64,000 bases of DNA from Polyangiaceae bacterium. Lineage in GTDB: Bacteria > Myxococcota_A > Polyangia > Polyangiales > Polyangiaceae. Position numbers and translations under genes: made by a program. The stretch's first letter is position 1, and each line of letters starts with the position of its first letter. Positions 1 through 8,367 of this stretch are shown one piece after another. Below the pieces are notes generated by a model. That model was given only the letters and a program-made list of their open reading frames with translations. It made no database searches and had not been told where the DNA came from. The stretch covers positions 868,001-932,000 of the forward strand of contig JADJXL010000028.1 of NCBI GenBank assembly GCA_016715885.1. Reading direction: 5' to 3'.

Positions 1-333
1 TTTGGCGACCATGACGGGATCGACGACGAGCGGGACGCCTCGGGCATTGCGTTCATACGATGATGCAACGGCAGCGATGACGGCCGCGGAGTGGAGCATG
101 CCGGTTTTGATGGCATCGGCGCCGATATCTTCGAGCACGACGTCCATTTGTTGCGCGATGAAGTCTGGTGGAATGGGAAAAACGCCCAAAACCCCTCGCG
201 TATTTTGCGCGGTCAGTGCGGTGATGGCGGTGGCGCCGAAAGCGCCGAGCGCCGTGACGGTTTTCAGATCGGCCTGAATGCCTGCGCCGCCGCCCGAATC
301 CGAACCGGCAACGATGAGAACTCGCCCTTGCAT
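1..333 (-). CDS. thiD: Hydroxymethylpyrimidine/phosphomethylpyrimidine kinase, N-terminal part (cut by window edge)
   Basis: Read on the minus strand from an ATG at 333, the frame is open to the window edge (111 residues). It starts MQGRVLIVAGSDSGGGAG, the substrate and phosphate-binding start of the ThiD ribokinase-like family, and continues through ALTAQNTRGVLGV, IGADAIKTGMLHSA and VPLVVDPVMVAK, all typical of ThiD. ThiD phosphorylates HMP and HMP-phosphate in thiamine biosynthesis in the cytoplasm. The C-terminal half, with the catalytic region, lies outside the window. No strong ribosome-binding site is visible before the ATG, but the GSDSGGGAGIQ motif six to ten residues in fits a normal ThiD start. 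The bases between 334 and 590 hold no convincing gene. The family call is firm; a fusion with another thiamine enzyme downstream cannot be excluded. Confidence 0.9.
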   Translation of the reverse strand, partial: MQGRVLIVAGSDSGGGAGIQADLKTVTALGAFGATAITALTAQNTRGVLGVFPIPPDFIAQQMDVVLEDIGADAIKTGMLHSAAVIAAVASSYERNARGVPLVVDPVMVAK

Positions 334-590
334 ATAGAAGGAATTACTAGAGAAGGCCGCCGCATGCAAGCGTGACGCTCGTGCTTCGGTCCTGCGTGCA
401 CTCTACGCCGCGCGCATTCGTGACGTGATGGGCAGTCTGCTTTCATTCGTGGGCTTTTTGCCCCACAAGGATGCCTTGCCGCGGTCGCCATGCGCACCCA
501 ACCGACCTGCATCCCCGCTGTATCTTTTCACCTGCTCCGCGGACAAACGTTTGTCTTGCATGACGTGATCGATGCATGTATCGTTCGCAC

Positions 591-1088
591 ATGTCAGATT
601 CTTCATCTACCAAGAGGGATTCCCGTCCGTCGCCGGTTCTCGGGACGATCGGCTGGTTCGTTCGCAACACGATTTCCTTGCTTTTTGTGGGCTTTGCGGT
701 GGCCTGTATCTACAACGTCTACGGTGTGGGGCCCGAAGTAGAAACGATGGCCAAGGAATTGGCTTGTCAGGGTCAACCGTCACCATGCTCGGCACAATAC
801 ACGCGCGCCGAGCGAACTCCATGGGCGCATACCTTCAAGATGTACACGTCGGCCTCGTCGGGCGAACGACCCATTTCGTGCCAACGGCAATACATCTTCG
901 TGGGCGACTATTCGTGCCAATTCAAAGACGGAACCTCCGCGCCGCCGAACGGCACGCCATCGGCCGTCGTCAAGGATGCTCCGGCATCGAGCGGAAAGGC
1001 GCCGATAACCGCGCGGCCGCGATCATCCGGAACATCGGTGCCCGCCCGTTTCGGGCCGGCGCCGAGCGCCACGACATCAGCGCCATGA
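591..1088 (+). CDS. Small single-pass membrane protein, function unknown
   Basis: A 165-residue protein. I prefer the ATG at 591 (MSDSSSTKRDSRPSP) over an in-frame ATG at 576 because it gives a short polar N-terminus. One hydrophobic segment, about residues 24-43 (FVRNTISLLFVGFAVACIY), should be a membrane anchor, followed by an exported domain of about 70 residues with four cysteines (LACQGQPSPCS, ISCQRQY, DYSCQF) that could form two disulfides. The last 45 residues are rich in Pro, Ser and Ala and look disordered. No known family was recognised. It is convergent with the gene ending at 1184, with a hairpin between them. The exported Cys pairs suggest a periplasmic or surface role, nothing more specific. 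Confidence 0.6.
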   Translation: MSDSSSTKRDSRPSPVLGTIGWFVRNTISLLFVGFAVACIYNVYGVGPEVETMAKELACQGQPSPCSAQYTRAERTPWAHTFKMYTSASSGERPISCQRQYIFVGDYSCQFKDGTSAPPNGTPSAVVKDAPASSGKAPITARPRSSGTSVPARFGPAPSATTSAP

Positions 1089-1138
1089 ACCATTGGATGC
1101 CAAACCTATGGTTGGATGCTGGTTTCGCGAAGCCATCC

Positions 1139-1162
1139 CTGCGGGGAGTTCGAGCCCCGCAG
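1139..1162. terminator. Perfect 8-bp hairpin between convergent genes
   Basis: CTGCGGGG (1139-1146) pairs perfectly with CCCCGCAG (1155-1162) around an 8-base loop. It lies between the 3' ends of two convergent genes (stops near 1088 and 1184), the usual place for a bidirectional terminator. Neither side has a clear T-run, so termination may need Rho or the site may only stabilise RNA ends. Confidence 0.45.
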
Positions 1163-1183
1163 CCCTTGCTGCGGCTACGAACG

Positions 1184-1702
1184 TCATAGCTCAGACGGCG
1201 GCTCATTATCAACTCGTGCAGCCAGGAATGCCTCCTCGTCCCATGGCCCCGCGGGCCAAATCAAGGAGGCTTCGAGCGGCGTGTCCGGAAAATTGTGTTC
1301 GGCTTCATCCCACGATTCCTTGGGGGGCGCGCCGTATTCGGTTAGATATACCGCACGCGCTGCATCCTGGATTTCCGGCGTAATCAGCGGAGGCTCCCAG
1401 CCCAGCAATAGATCGCGCAGGCGTTGCACCGCCGGACCACGTAGGCTCAGATCCGGTCGTTCCTGCTCTTCCGGAATGTAGGCATAATGGCGGCGGCTTC
1501 TTGCATACTCGAGATACGTCTCGACCAATTCGAGAAGAAATGTTTTCGGGGGAATACGACGCAGCGCTGCCCATAATTTTGGCGCAGCCAGCATGTCGAT
1601 CCAACTGGCGGCGTTCACGACATGAGAGAATTCCGTCGCGAAGTCCTTCGTGATGGGCGTACCATCGCCGAAATATCCATGCATGTTATCGTTTCCAATC
1701 AT
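1184..1702 (-). CDS. Hypothetical cytoplasmic protein paired with a secreted Cys-rich protein
   Basis: A 172-residue protein without signal peptide or membrane segment, rich in Trp, Pro and acidic residues. I chose the ATG at 1702 because the preceding gene ends in TAA at 1706-1704, giving a tight TAATATG junction; an in-frame start at 1729 would overlap that gene. The sequence (for example IPPKTFLLELVETYLEYARS and GWEPPLITPEIQDAARAVYL) suggests mostly helical structure. No family was recognised. Its coupling to a secreted, cysteine-rich partner resembles effector and immunity gene pairs, but no toxin or immunity signature can be named. The role is open. Confidence 0.6.
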   Translation of the reverse strand: MIGNDNMHGYFGDGTPITKDFATEFSHVVNAASWIDMLAAPKLWAALRRIPPKTFLLELVETYLEYARSRRHYAYIPEEQERPDLSLRGPAVQRLRDLLLGWEPPLITPEIQDAARAVYLTEYGAPPKESWDEAEHNFPDTPLEASLIWPAGPWDEEAFLAARVDNEPPSEL

Positions 1703-1703
1703 A

Positions 1704-2306
1704 TTACGCCGGTATGCAGACAGGTCCAATCCAACGAAACCGTGTTTGTATCATGAATGCGCCGCCGACCATTTTCGTGCCTTTCATGCAGCCATACGCG
1801 CACCATGACTGGACGAACACTCCGGGGAACATGCCTGGACAAATCGGGCACGATCCGGTTCCGCACGACGTTACGGTGCACCATGCCCCGCCAAACGCGA
1901 GCCATTGGCATTTCGTCCTATAGGGGCATTCAAAAGGCTTCTCGACACATCTGTCGTCAGGCAAGATCCCTTGCAATGCATCAGTTGGATCGATGGACAT
2001 CTGTATTTCGTTCATTAGCGATGCTGGGATGATAGCGCCGGGTTCGTCTGGGTCGATGATGTACGCTCCGACCGGGGGATCGACTAATTCGGCGGACTCG
2101 TCTACTGCATCGGTCATGTCACACATTGAAGCTGTAGATGCGCATTGGAAAAGCGGTAGCCTCATTTCTTCTGGCGTCTCGTCAATCTGATTGTCGACAA
2201 GCTTGGAAAACCCGGTATTGTCGTGCGTGCCGGCAAACGCACCTGACGCTGCAGCGAACGAACCGTACAAGGCCAACGCTACAACAGTCGACACAAGCTT
2301 TCGCAT
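1704..2306 (-). CDS. Secreted cysteine-rich protein, function unknown
   Basis: A 200-residue protein with a classical signal peptide (MRKLVSTVVALALYGSFAAA, cleavage probably after SGAFA near residue 25). The mature part has an acidic middle (DDMTDAVDESAELVDPP-like) and a C-terminal region of about 80 residues with ten cysteines, including short SC/GC/WC clusters, with two more cysteines upstream. Such a pattern implies a disulfide-stabilised exported protein. It lacks a lipobox, so it should be soluble in the periplasm or secreted. The next gene starts one base after its stop, so the two are almost certainly translated together. I do not recognise the fold; a secreted toxin, adhesin or envelope component are all possible. 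Confidence 0.65.
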   Translation of the reverse strand: MRKLVSTVVALALYGSFAAASGAFAGTHDNTGFSKLVDNQIDETPEEMRLPLFQCASTASMCDMTDAVDESAELVDPPVGAYIIDPDEPGAIIPASLMNEIQMSIDPTDALQGILPDDRCVEKPFECPYRTKCQWLAFGGAWCTVTSCGTGSCPICPGMFPGVFVQSWCAYGCMKGTKMVGGAFMIQTRFRWIGPVCIPA

Positions 2307-2424
2307 AGGCCGCTCCGATCACCTTCGCTTATACGCCGAAAACAGATTTTCCAGCAAGATTTCGATCGTAAGTCGGCAAGTACCTGAATTGTCACGCGGA
2401 CTTCGGGGAACGGAACAACGAGGA

Positions 2425-2613
2425 TTAGCGAGGAGGCGCAACACGACGACGCACGATCGCCTTTCGTTCGCCGCGTTCCGTGCATCGCTCTTCGCTCGGC
2501 GCCGCAATTTCGGGCTCTTCACTCGGCTGCGCCCGAGCATCTCTTGGCGCACCGAGCATCATCACGATCAAATAACTCGTAAAAATCCCAAGACAGATGC
2601 ATTTGCAGGTCAT
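2425..2613 (-). CDS. Possible small exported peptide (62 aa)
   Basis: A short frame starting MTCKCICLGIFTSYLIVMML and reaching a likely signal cleavage site at DARAQ near residue 29. It is followed by an acidic then basic tail (PSEEPEIAAPSEERC, then RRRVAPPR). It lies upstream of, and on the same strand as, the secreted Cys-rich gene starting at 2306. The signal-like start is the only support; size and lack of homologs known to me leave it doubtful. The rest of the 2307-2722 gap shows no other gene and probably holds divergent promoters. Confidence 0.3.
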   Translation of the reverse strand: MTCKCICLGIFTSYLIVMMLGAPRDARAQPSEEPEIAAPSEERCTERGERKAIVRRRVAPPR

Positions 2614-2722
2614 ATTGTTCCCCAAAACGCGCGAGGTCGCGCCAAGCTTACACGCAAACCGAGTCGTGGATCCACGCTCCATTCAGAAAGGCCCCTCCGT
2701 GCTCCTACGCCGCTCGTGCACA

Positions 2723-3994
2723 ATGACCAAAATCGCTTGCGCCGCATTCGTCCTTTCTCCCTTCGCCATTTCCTCGTGCGCCACGGGCACCACGCGTCCC
2801 GGCATCGGCGGCAACGGCGACGGCGGCGAGGCTGGCGAATGGGGAGCTCAATCATCGAGCAGCTCGTCGAGCAGTGGATCAGGCGGAGGTTCAGGCGGCG
2901 GAAACGGAGGTAGCAGCAGCGCATCGAGCTCTTCGTCGTCCGCAGCGTCCTCGTCATCGTCGTCCAGTTCGAGCGGTGGAGGCGGCGGGGCAGCTTCGTT
3001 CGTCGTGCTTCGCGTCGGAGACGGTATCAGCGCGCTCACGGGCACCGCGACGCGGGTCTACATCGAGCACTTGCAAACCGACGGATCGCCCACACCTGGT
3101 AAAACCACGATCGAGCTTCCCGGGTTTGCTTCGGGCACCAATTGGCCGCTCACGCTTTCGGGATCGGCAAGCGCCGAAGGCAATCTTTCGCTGTCGTCGA
3201 ACGGAAAGTACGTGGTTCTCGCGGGTTATGGAGCCGATGCGGGCACGCCCGTCGTCAACACGACGGATGCCAACGTTTATCCGCGCGTCGTGGGTCGTAT
3301 CGATGCACAAGGCGTCGTGAATACGACGACGTCGCTCGGCACCGCGTTCAGCACGAGCAGCGTGCGTGGAGCGACGTCGACCGACGGCATATCGATATGG
3401 GTTTCGGGCAATGGAACGGCTTCCCTTGGCGGCGTTCACCATACGACGCTCGGCGCGTCCGGTACGACGCAAATTCTTGCCGCTCCAAGCAATGCAAGGT
3501 TTGTCAATGTCGTATCGAACCAGCTCTACGGCACGTCGGGCGCAGGGACGTTCGTCAATGTCTTCACGATTGGCACGGGCGTACCTACATCGTCAGGACA
3601 AACCGCAACGCCGCTCCCAGGCATGCCCACGACGACCGGACCGAGCCCCTACGCGTTTGCCCTGGTCGATCGTTTGCCTGCCGTCGCAGGCGTCGACACG
3701 CTTTACGTCGCCGACGATCGAGCGATCTTGAACGGCGGCGGCATCCAGCGGTGGGTCTACGACGGTTTTTCCTGGCTGCATGAAACAACCTTCGGGGATG
3801 GAACGTCCGGCGTGCGTGGACTCGCCGCAAAGATCGAGGGAACGGGCGTGCGTATCATCGCAACGACTTCGGAGTCGCCGACGAACCGCATCTTGTCGGT
3901 CTTCGATGAGCCCGGGTTCTCCCCGATCATCGTGCCCATTGCGACATCCCCGGTGAACACGTTGTATCGCGGTGTTGCATTTGCCCCGCAGTAA
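2723..3994 (+). CDS. Surface lipoprotein with Ser/Gly linker and beta-rich domain
   Basis: A 423-residue lipoprotein. The ATG at 2723 starts MTKIACAAFVLSPFAISSC, a signal peptide with a lipobox cysteine near residue 19; longer in-frame starts would bury it. Residues of about 40-95 are a low-complexity Ser/Gly tract (runs of S and G), the flexible stalk common on myxobacterial surface lipoproteins. The remaining ~320 residues are rich in Thr, Ser, Gly and Val with repeated strand-like segments (LTLSGSASAEGNLSLSSNGK, YVVLAGYG, GISIWVSGNG, LYVADDRAILNGGGIQRWVY), suggesting a beta-propeller-like fold. No catalytic motif is visible. It is probably outer-membrane anchored and possibly ligand-binding. 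It ends 49 bases before astD, on the same strand. Confidence 0.75.
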   Translation: MTKIACAAFVLSPFAISSCATGTTRPGIGGNGDGGEAGEWGAQSSSSSSSSGSGGGSGGGNGGSSSASSSSSSAASSSSSSSSSGGGGGAASFVVLRVGDGISALTGTATRVYIEHLQTDGSPTPGKTTIELPGFASGTNWPLTLSGSASAEGNLSLSSNGKYVVLAGYGADAGTPVVNTTDANVYPRVVGRIDAQGVVNTTTSLGTAFSTSSVRGATSTDGISIWVSGNGTASLGGVHHTTLGASGTTQILAAPSNARFVNVVSNQLYGTSGAGTFVNVFTIGTGVPTSSGQTATPLPGMPTTTGPSPYAFALVDRLPAVAGVDTLYVADDRAILNGGGIQRWVYDGFSWLHETTFGDGTSGVRGLAAKIEGTGVRIIATTSESPTNRILSVFDEPGFSPIIVPIATSPVNTLYRGVAFAPQ

Positions 3995-4043
3995 ACGCGG
4001 GGCGCACTTGACAGACGCCGCGACACCTCGAACGCTTGCGGCA

Positions 4044-5585
4044 ATGCTCTCTGCGTCCCCCATCCCTCCGGTTGACATCATCGGCGGCGAAACCGCTGCG
4101 CTATCGGGTGAAGCGATCGTTTCGACAAACCCGGCTCGCCCGAGCGAGATCGTCTGGCGTGCGAGTCCCGTGCTCGCGCACGTCGATCGAGCGGTTGCGA
4201 CTGCAGCGAGCGCGCAGCCTGCATGGGCACGTTTGCCGGCTGAACGCAGGTACGCGGCGCTCTTGCGCTACCGCGATCTGTGTCGCGCGCGCGCGGACGA
4301 GATGGCTCGCCTCATCGCGCGCGAAACCGGAAAGGCGCTTTGGGATGCGCGTGCCGAAGCAGATTTGCTCGCGGCGAAGGTCGACATTACGCTCGATGAA
4401 TCCGAGCACGGGGGCATGCGTCGCGTGCGTGCGTTCGAAGTTTCGCTCGGCCCAACGCGCACGGGACGCGCTTTTTTCAGGCCTCACGGAGTCATGGCGG
4501 TCCTCGGGCCGTACAACTTTCCTGCGCACTTGCCGAACGGGCACATCATTCCCGCCCTGGCGCTCGGTAACACCCTGGTGTTCAAACCAAGCGACAAAGC
4601 ACCTGCGGTTGGACAGATGTTGGCAACGTGGCTTCAAGAAGCGCTCGTGGCCGAAGGAGCACCTCCAGGCGTCATCAATCTCGTTCATGGAGGCGCCGAC
4701 GTTGCAACGCGACTCGTCGTGCATCCTTTGGTAGGCGGCATTTTGTTCACGGGATCGTGGCCTGTCGGAAGAAAGATCATGGAGCTCAACCTCGACGATC
4801 CAGGCCGAATTTTGGCCCTTGAAATGGGCGGCAACAGTCCATCGATCGTGATGCCCGATGCGGATCTTCGCCAAGCTGCCATTGAAATCGTGCGGTCCGC
4901 GTTCGTGTCGACGGGGCAGCGTTGCACGTGCACGCGTCGAGTCATCGTGCATCGAGCCGTCGCGGACAAGTTTGTCCGAGCGATCGTCGCGATGTCGTCT
5001 CGGCTGGAGGTCGGCGATCCATTTGCGAATCCCGAACCATTCATGGGGCCGATCATCACGGCGGAAGCCAGGCAGTCGGTGCTCGATGCGCAGGCTCGAT
5101 TTGCGGCGCAGGGGGCCGAGGTGCTCCTCGAAGCGCGCAGCATCGAAACGAGCGCCGGTGGGTTTTTCCTTTCGCCAGGGATCGTTCGTGTCGATGGTTT
5201 CACGGCGGACGCTCGAGGCGCGGGTGCCGATGTCGAAGTATTCGGGCCGCTCGTGCGCGTGGCCATTGCAGATTCGTTCGACGACGCCCTTGCTCACGCC
5301 AACGCGACGCGATTTGGACTTGCGGCATCGATATTCACCCAAGACGCAACGACCATCGAGCGATTTTTCCGTGAAATGCGTGCTGGGTGCGTCAACGTCA
5401 ATACGGGCACGGCAGGCGCGAGCAGCAAATTGCCATTTGGCGGAATTGGTTTGTCTGGGAATCACCGCCCGGCTGGTGCATACAGCCTCGATTATTGTGC
5501 ATATCCCGTCGCTGGAATTGTCGAATCGACTGGTTCGGCGCCCGTGCCCAAGGGAATGTCGATTGACGAGCGCGATTGGGCGTGA
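4044..5585 (+). CDS. astD: N-succinylglutamate 5-semialdehyde dehydrogenase
   Basis: A 513-residue aldehyde dehydrogenase. From the ATG at 4044 it has the ALDH Rossmann fold with GPYNFPAHLPNGH, the NAD-binding lysine in NTLVFKPSDKAP, the general-base glutamate E260 in LALEMGGNSP and the nucleophile C294 in STGQRCTCTRR. The strings GHIIPALALGN, QRCTC and the C-terminal SGNHRPAGAYSLDYCAYP are specific to the AstD branch. AstD oxidises N-succinylglutamate semialdehyde to succinylglutamate, step four of the arginine succinyltransferase pathway. No astA, astB, astC or astE is adjacent, so the gene stands alone and its substrate here might differ. The start is uncertain: the frame is open back to 3972, inside the previous gene. 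Family assignment is strong, exact physiological role less so. Confidence 0.83.
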   Translation: MLSASPIPPVDIIGGETAALSGEAIVSTNPARPSEIVWRASPVLAHVDRAVATAASAQPAWARLPAERRYAALLRYRDLCRARADEMARLIARETGKALWDARAEADLLAAKVDITLDESEHGGMRRVRAFEVSLGPTRTGRAFFRPHGVMAVLGPYNFPAHLPNGHIIPALALGNTLVFKPSDKAPAVGQMLATWLQEALVAEGAPPGVINLVHGGADVATRLVVHPLVGGILFTGSWPVGRKIMELNLDDPGRILALEMGGNSPSIVMPDADLRQAAIEIVRSAFVSTGQRCTCTRRVIVHRAVADKFVRAIVAMSSRLEVGDPFANPEPFMGPIITAEARQSVLDAQARFAAQGAEVLLEARSIETSAGGFFLSPGIVRVDGFTADARGAGADVEVFGPLVRVAIADSFDDALAHANATRFGLAASIFTQDATTIERFFREMRAGCVNVNTGTAGASSKLPFGGIGLSGNHRPAGAYSLDYCAYPVAGIVESTGSAPVPKGMSIDERDWA

Positions 5586-5764
5586 GAACGCTCCTATACG
5601 CCACTGCACTGTGAAATGTGAGAATCCAACTGCGTAAGAGATGTAGCGTAAGGCAACATTCCAGTCGAAGCCGTCAAAAAACGTGAGAATCTTGCTAGTC
5701 AAGAGCGTGAAGCTTGTTGTAAGCTGGCACGAGCGCGCGGCATCTCATGCCGGAAGATCTTAGA

Positions 5765-6841
5765 ATGGGCCCCTTCGAGCGACGTACGACCCCACCACCG
5801 CCGGTTGCGGCGACAGAGCGAACGAGCTGGGTACCTGTGTCTCCAGAGCGTCAGAGCTGGCCTCCGCCCGCGCCGGCGCCTGTCGAGCGACAGAGCTGGA
5901 CGCCAGCGCCGCCGCCACCTTCTACGGATCGCGCTGCCGCTGAGCGAGCAAGCTGGGCGGCACCTCCTGCGCCGTCGTTCGATCGCCAGACATTCAACAT
6001 TCCTCCGTCGGCGGATCGTTCCAGCGTGGCGCTATTATCGTCCGAACGCATCAGCGCCCCCCCAGCAAGTGATACGAAGTCGACCTTGCGGACGAGTCGT
6101 CCCCCGACGGCATTACGTGGCAGCGGCACGTTATCGGCTGTATCCGAGCGCTCATTGCATAGCGTCGCGCCGCATAGCTCCGCGCCGCATAGCTCGGCGC
6201 CGCATAGTTCTTCCGAGCGCCAATGGTATGCCGAGGTGCCGCTGCGGCCTGGCGAGGGACCATTTCAAATCAAGGGATTGGCGCATCGCGGATTGCTCCA
6301 TTATTGTCAACATCGTGTCGATGGAGGTATTCGTGCCTTTTCGGCGGCTCTTCCGAGCAAGCCAATGCGTGATTTTTTTGCGCAGCCATTTCTAGCGGGC
6401 AGCTTTTACGATCTCTTGCCGTTGGCGGCGGGTAGCGCGATTGTTTCGGAGATGACCCGCATTCCGCTCGACGTATTTGCGCAGCAGCAAGGTCGCGCGC
6501 AAGCCGTGCACGACGTCCAGAATGCTTATCGCGCGCTGCTTCAGGGCCGCACCTCGGATGACTTCCATTTGCGATTGCGACCGCTCGCGAGTCGATATTA
6601 CAACTTCGGGGAATGGGACGTCACCCGTGACGAACGCAATCGATTGCGAATCCATGCGCGCGGAGTGCCAACCTGGCTTTTGCCTTGGTTTACACCCATG
6701 CTTTCGGGCTATTTCGCGGGCCTCGTTGCGGCAATGGGCAAACCCCACTCTCAGGTGACGCTTGCTGCAAATCGCCGAGAAGGCACGGCGGCCGGCCTGC
6801 CGCTCAGCACGCTCGAGCTGGATATTTTGCTCAGAGATTGA
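5765..6841 (+). CDS. TIGR02265-like myxobacterial protein with Pro-rich repeat N-terminus
   Basis: About 358 residues. The ATG at 5765 follows GGAAGA at good spacing; another in-frame ATG lies at 5747. The first ~90 residues are disordered and carry four repeats of the type [ST]ERxSWxPxPP (TERTSWVPV, PERQSWPPP, VERQSWTPA, AERASWAAP). Near residues 140-150 there is a perfect triple APHSS repeat. The C-terminal ~195 residues (from FQIKGLAHRGLLHYCQ) form one folded domain with LPLAAGSAIVSEMTRIPLDVF and a YYNFGEWDV segment, resembling the ~200-aa family TIGR02265 found mainly in myxobacteria. The function of that family is unknown. The Trp repeats may be protein-binding motifs. It precedes a lipoprotein gene by 26 bases, so co-transcription is likely. 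Confidence 0.65.
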   Translation: MGPFERRTTPPPPVAATERTSWVPVSPERQSWPPPAPAPVERQSWTPAPPPPSTDRAAAERASWAAPPAPSFDRQTFNIPPSADRSSVALLSSERISAPPASDTKSTLRTSRPPTALRGSGTLSAVSERSLHSVAPHSSAPHSSAPHSSSERQWYAEVPLRPGEGPFQIKGLAHRGLLHYCQHRVDGGIRAFSAALPSKPMRDFFAQPFLAGSFYDLLPLAAGSAIVSEMTRIPLDVFAQQQGRAQAVHDVQNAYRALLQGRTSDDFHLRLRPLASRYYNFGEWDVTRDERNRLRIHARGVPTWLLPWFTPMLSGYFAGLVAAMGKPHSQVTLAANRREGTAAGLPLSTLELDILLRD

Positions 6842-6867
6842 TAGGCCGTTGCACCATAACCGCAATC

Positions 6868-8352
6868 ATGATACGCCGCAGCATGCGCTTTTTCCTCGGC
6901 TTGGCCTGCTCGAGCGCCATCTTTGCAATCGGCTGCGGCGACACCATCGATAATCCTCCTCCGCCACCTGGCCCTCCCGTTTCCGATGTCACCGGGACCA
7001 TCATCGATGTCCACGTGACCGAAAACGGCGATATGCCGAATATGCGCGAGCCTTCGCAATACGAAGTGGCGGCGGTTTTTCCGGGTGACGATGGCACGCC
7101 GCGTGAAATCCCTGCGCTCATCAACAAAGATGGATCGTTCGTCATTTCAAACGTCCCCGAAGTGCCTTATGACCTTCGTTTCGTCGAGCTCTACGGCGCT
7201 GGAACGCTGCCACCACGTTATATCGTGAATGCACCGCGCAACATCGACCTCGGGCGCGTATATGCGGGGCGCCCCGATGCGGAGCTCATCGAAACGGAAC
7301 CTACGGAAATCGCACTTTCGGCAACCAATCTAGAACCTTGGTCGGATGGCGATGCGCTGGAGCTCTTTTCACTCGGTTCCGGATCCGCCGGAGCGCTGCT
7401 TCCCACGAATGGCACGTTTCCCACGACCGGCACGACGTCGCTGAACGATTATCGCGTCGACACGTCGCGCCTCTTGAACGCTACGCTCGTCAGCGGCGAC
7501 AAGGGCGATAAAGCCGTCATTACCCAACTTGCCGGAACGGCCCACCTGACGGCACCCTACCAATCCGTTCGCAAAGTGCTCGAGCCGCCTACGTTTACGC
7601 AAACCGACGGAGAACTTACGAGCGTTTCGGGCACATTTACAGACGTTCCACAAAAGGATTTGCCCATCGACATCACGGCATCGGCGTTCAATGCGTTTGC
7701 GTCGGACGTGCACTCGACCGCCACGGTTGTCGGGAAAAACGTGCGACTCATCGCCGAACCGGGCGGCGAACGAGCCACGGTATCCATTACCCCGAACCTT
7801 GTGCTTTGCGAAGCATTACCCAGCGCAACACTTCCGCAGAGTTTTTCCTACGGCAATCCTTTTCCGTCTGCGTGGGCCGAGGTCGTATCGGCGGACGTAG
7901 CGTTTGCCATGACGCACGTGTTGCCTTCGGGCATTTCGAAATCCACCGCCGTCACGATCGGTCAAAGCGCGCCCGCCTCGTCCTTCGTCACCCCAGCCGT
8001 ACCTCTCATTGGGCCTCCACTCGACATCAAAGTCAATGACATGCCAGCCCAGGATACGCTCACGGGGATTGGTTTTACCCCGACGGTGACGTTTTCGCCT
8101 CCGTCCTTGGGCACTCCGGCAGTCTATATCATTGCCATTCGGAGACTCGATCCTGGCGGCGCCACGACACGCACGATTGCGGTGTTTTCGACCACGGATA
8201 CCACGCTCCGCATTCCCGACGGTCTCCTCAGTTTCGGGTATTATTACTACTTTCGCGTCTCCGTACGCGCGAGCTTCGACACGACGACGCCGTTCAAGAG
8301 CGGTACGACGAACGCCTACGCGTCGGCGCTCACGGGTGTATTGACGCCCTGA
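6868..8352 (+). CDS. Lipoprotein with fibronectin-like beta domains, function unknown
   Basis: A 494-residue lipoprotein. The ATG at 6868 begins MIRRSMRFFLGLACSSAIFA, with the lipobox IGC near residue 23, then a short Pro-rich linker (DNPPPPPGPP). The start of the mature part (VSDVTGTIIDVHV to ISNVPEVPYDLRFV) resembles carboxypeptidase-regulatory-like beta domains. The C-terminus (TLTGIGFTPTVTFSPP to YYYYFRVSVRASFD) resembles a fibronectin type III-like repeat. No catalytic residues are evident. The likely place is the outer membrane, facing the periplasm or the outside. It is convergent with the sugar symporter gene, leaving only 15 bases between the stops and no obvious terminator. Confidence 0.72.
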   Translation: MIRRSMRFFLGLACSSAIFAIGCGDTIDNPPPPPGPPVSDVTGTIIDVHVTENGDMPNMREPSQYEVAAVFPGDDGTPREIPALINKDGSFVISNVPEVPYDLRFVELYGAGTLPPRYIVNAPRNIDLGRVYAGRPDAELIETEPTEIALSATNLEPWSDGDALELFSLGSGSAGALLPTNGTFPTTGTTSLNDYRVDTSRLLNATLVSGDKGDKAVITQLAGTAHLTAPYQSVRKVLEPPTFTQTDGELTSVSGTFTDVPQKDLPIDITASAFNAFASDVHSTATVVGKNVRLIAEPGGERATVSITPNLVLCEALPSATLPQSFSYGNPFPSAWAEVVSADVAFAMTHVLPSGISKSTAVTIGQSAPASSFVTPAVPLIGPPLDIKVNDMPAQDTLTGIGFTPTVTFSPPSLGTPAVYIIAIRRLDPGGATTRTIAVFSTTDTTLRIPDGLLSFGYYYYFRVSVRASFDTTTPFKSGTTNAYASALTGVLTP

Positions 8353-8367
8353 TCATTGCGCGCGCTC

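Noticed and set aside
4101..5702. 533-aa open frame on the minus strand
   Set aside because: Antisense to astD; composition is Arg/His-rich and no motif is present.
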